A stretch of 64,000 nucleotides of DNA from Notospermus geniculatus (taxonomy: Eukaryota; Nemertea; Pilidiophora; Heteronemertea; Lineidae). Shown in pieces: positions 62,957-64,000 of the stretch. Where the stretch lies: positions 216,778 through 280,777 of the forward strand of contig NMRB01000019.1 of NCBI GenBank assembly GCA_002633025.1, written 5' to 3'. Position 1 is the stretch's first letter. Each line of letters starts with the position of its first letter. The position numbers were made by a program, and so were the translations under genes. Under the pieces are notes generated by a model, which was not told the DNA's origin, made no database searches, and saw only the letters and a program-made list of their open reading frames with translations.

Positions 62957-63299
62957 CAGTGTTCCCCAAAAATAGACGCGGCCTAGAACAGGCCCGTAGC
63001 AGCCGGGGAGGCCCCCCCCCCACACTTTTTTGCCAAAAATACCTTGGCCCAAATGTCCATTTTATATGTCCATATTTTTGCTCTCAGATCCCAGGAAAAT
63101 GCATCTAACTTAAAGCACTTAAATTGTCAAATTTTTCCTGGGGGAGGGCCAGACCCCCCGTTTGGGCTCTCCGCCGAGCTACGCACCCAACCTTTCTGTC
63201 AATCCTGGATCCGACCCTGCCAGGGACCCCCCACTCATCAGAGGGCTGTGCTACGGGCCTGTAGAATAAGACAAAAACACAGAAATATGGGGAACACTG
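62957..63299. mobile_element. 343-bp nested inverted-repeat element
   Basis: Outer ends CAGTGTTCCCC and GGGGAACACTG. A second inverted pair, ACAGGCCCGTAGCA and TGCTACGGGCCTGT, bounds an inner segment 62988-63262. The inner part is GC-rich with runs of C and G. Two elements nested, or one element with two-tier termini. Confidence 0.7.
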
Positions 63300-63309
63300 A
63301 TCGACGTTT

Positions 63310-63462
63310 GTAGAAATGAAATAGATAACTAGGAATAGATAACTAGGATTTGAGACAATTCGACCCTATATCGGGCCTTGTATCGGGCCTTCATCAGGCC
63401 CGATAGGGTCGAAAGCTTGTCTCAATATATCCTATAGACGGTGTTATCTATTTCATTTCTAC
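63310..63462. mobile_element. 153-bp MITE with two-step hairpin
   Basis: Terminal inverted repeats GTAGAAATGAAATAGATAAC (63310) and their complement (to 63462). Inner arms TTGAGACAA (63350) and TTGTCTCAA (63418) continue into TCGACCCTAT / ATAGGGTCGA around a CGGGCCT-rich loop. Much of it would form a cruciform. Confidence 0.8.
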
Positions 63463-63704
63463 TCATTCATTCAACGATCAACACGGCTACCTCTATATTA
63501 ACTGATCGACGTTACACCAGCATCCCGTAGGCCTACCCCTTGTGCCATAGGATCGCGTACCGTGGTCCTTTATCCTCCAGACTTTTCTTTCGGGGGGAGG
63601 GGGTGTCAAGGTTGATAAATTTCACGGATGCAGAATACGGGAGTCGATAGTGTTAACGGGTGCCTGGACATGGCATCCTCCTATGGCACGCCGTTTGTTC
63701 AATA

Positions 63705-64000
63705 TTTCAAATAAACCAGGTTTCTTTTAAATAAACCTAGTTTCTTTTCAAAGAAACTTAGTTTCTTTTCAAAGAAACTTAGTTTCTTTTATAAAAACCA
63801 AGTTTATTTAAAAGAAACCTAGTTTTTGAAAAGAAACTTAGTTTATTTAAAAGAAACTAAGTTTTTGAAAAGAAACCAGGTTTATTTAAAAGAAACTAGG
63901 TTTTTGAAAAGAAACTTGGTTTCTTTAAAAGAAACTTGGTTTTTGAAAAGAAACTAGGTTTATTTAAAAGAAACTTGGTTTTTGAAAAGAAACTTGGTTT
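63705..64000. repeat. Array of AAAC-N3-GTTT palindromes
   Basis: About fifteen dyads of the form AAAC(C/T)(T/A)(A/G)GTTT alternate with two spacers, CTTT(T)AAAGA-like and TTTGAAAAGA. The second half settles into a higher-order unit of about 42 bp. It continues beyond the window. Confidence 0.9.

Overview
The window reads as nuclear DNA of an intron-containing animal. Both recognisable genes have GT/AG introns in correct phase, most of the sequence is non-coding, and small palindromic transposable elements (MITEs) are common. The first gene is a gamma/delta/zeta-type sarcoglycan, a metazoan family. AT-rich non-coding DNA, frequent TACATGTA and TAGGCCTA words, and strong allelic polymorphism suggest a highly heterozygous marine invertebrate (echinoderm, hemichordate or cephalochordate). 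That placement is inference.

Layout. Positions 1-7145 and 12594-21217 are two near-identical copies of one block, separated by 5.4 kb of unique DNA that carries a composite inverted-repeat element with a tRNA-like SINE head (10633-11556). The copies differ by scattered substitutions, by presence/absence of transposable elements (193-bp MITE 6153-6345 only in copy 1; about 0.7-kb insertion 15463-16180 only in copy 2) and by one replaced segment. A second, smaller near-duplicate lies at 36412-37084 and 37086-37752. Isolated single N bases (3630, 8564, 21218, 37085, 47720, 60766) look like contig joins, and several fall exactly where duplicated blocks end, so both duplications may be two alleles placed side by side in the assembly. 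From 21.2 to 55 kb I found no convincing gene, only MITEs (about 21.24-21.99, 30.65, 34.78-35.08, 39.61-39.87, 43.41-43.56, 47.03-47.16 kb), a degenerate Ty3/Gypsy gag zinc-knuckle relic (44783-45094), an array of short perfect palindromes (47285-47383) and a 970-base sequencing gap (52048-53017).

Gene-bearing end (55.6-62 kb). A complete seven-exon sarcoglycan (55618-58799, +, 302 aa predicted) encodes a type II membrane protein expected to sit in the muscle dystrophin-glycoprotein complex; its intron phases chain perfectly. Convergent to it, at 60712-61978 on the minus strand, is a two-exon gene for a divergent UBC-fold (E2) protein of about 389 aa. Its motifs are closest to the NEDD8 E2s UBE2F/UBE2M, with an acidic insertion between the HPN motif and the probable catalytic Cys and a long acidic C-terminal tail. 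No functional link between the two genes is evident. The last 1.1 kb is a stack of palindromic elements ending in an array of AAAC-N3-GTTT dyads that runs off the window.

No multi-gene system (operon, CRISPR, defence island, biosynthetic cluster) is visible. The most noteworthy items are the unusual E2, the recurring arrays of short perfect dyads, and the apparent uncollapsed haplotypes with polymorphic transposons.
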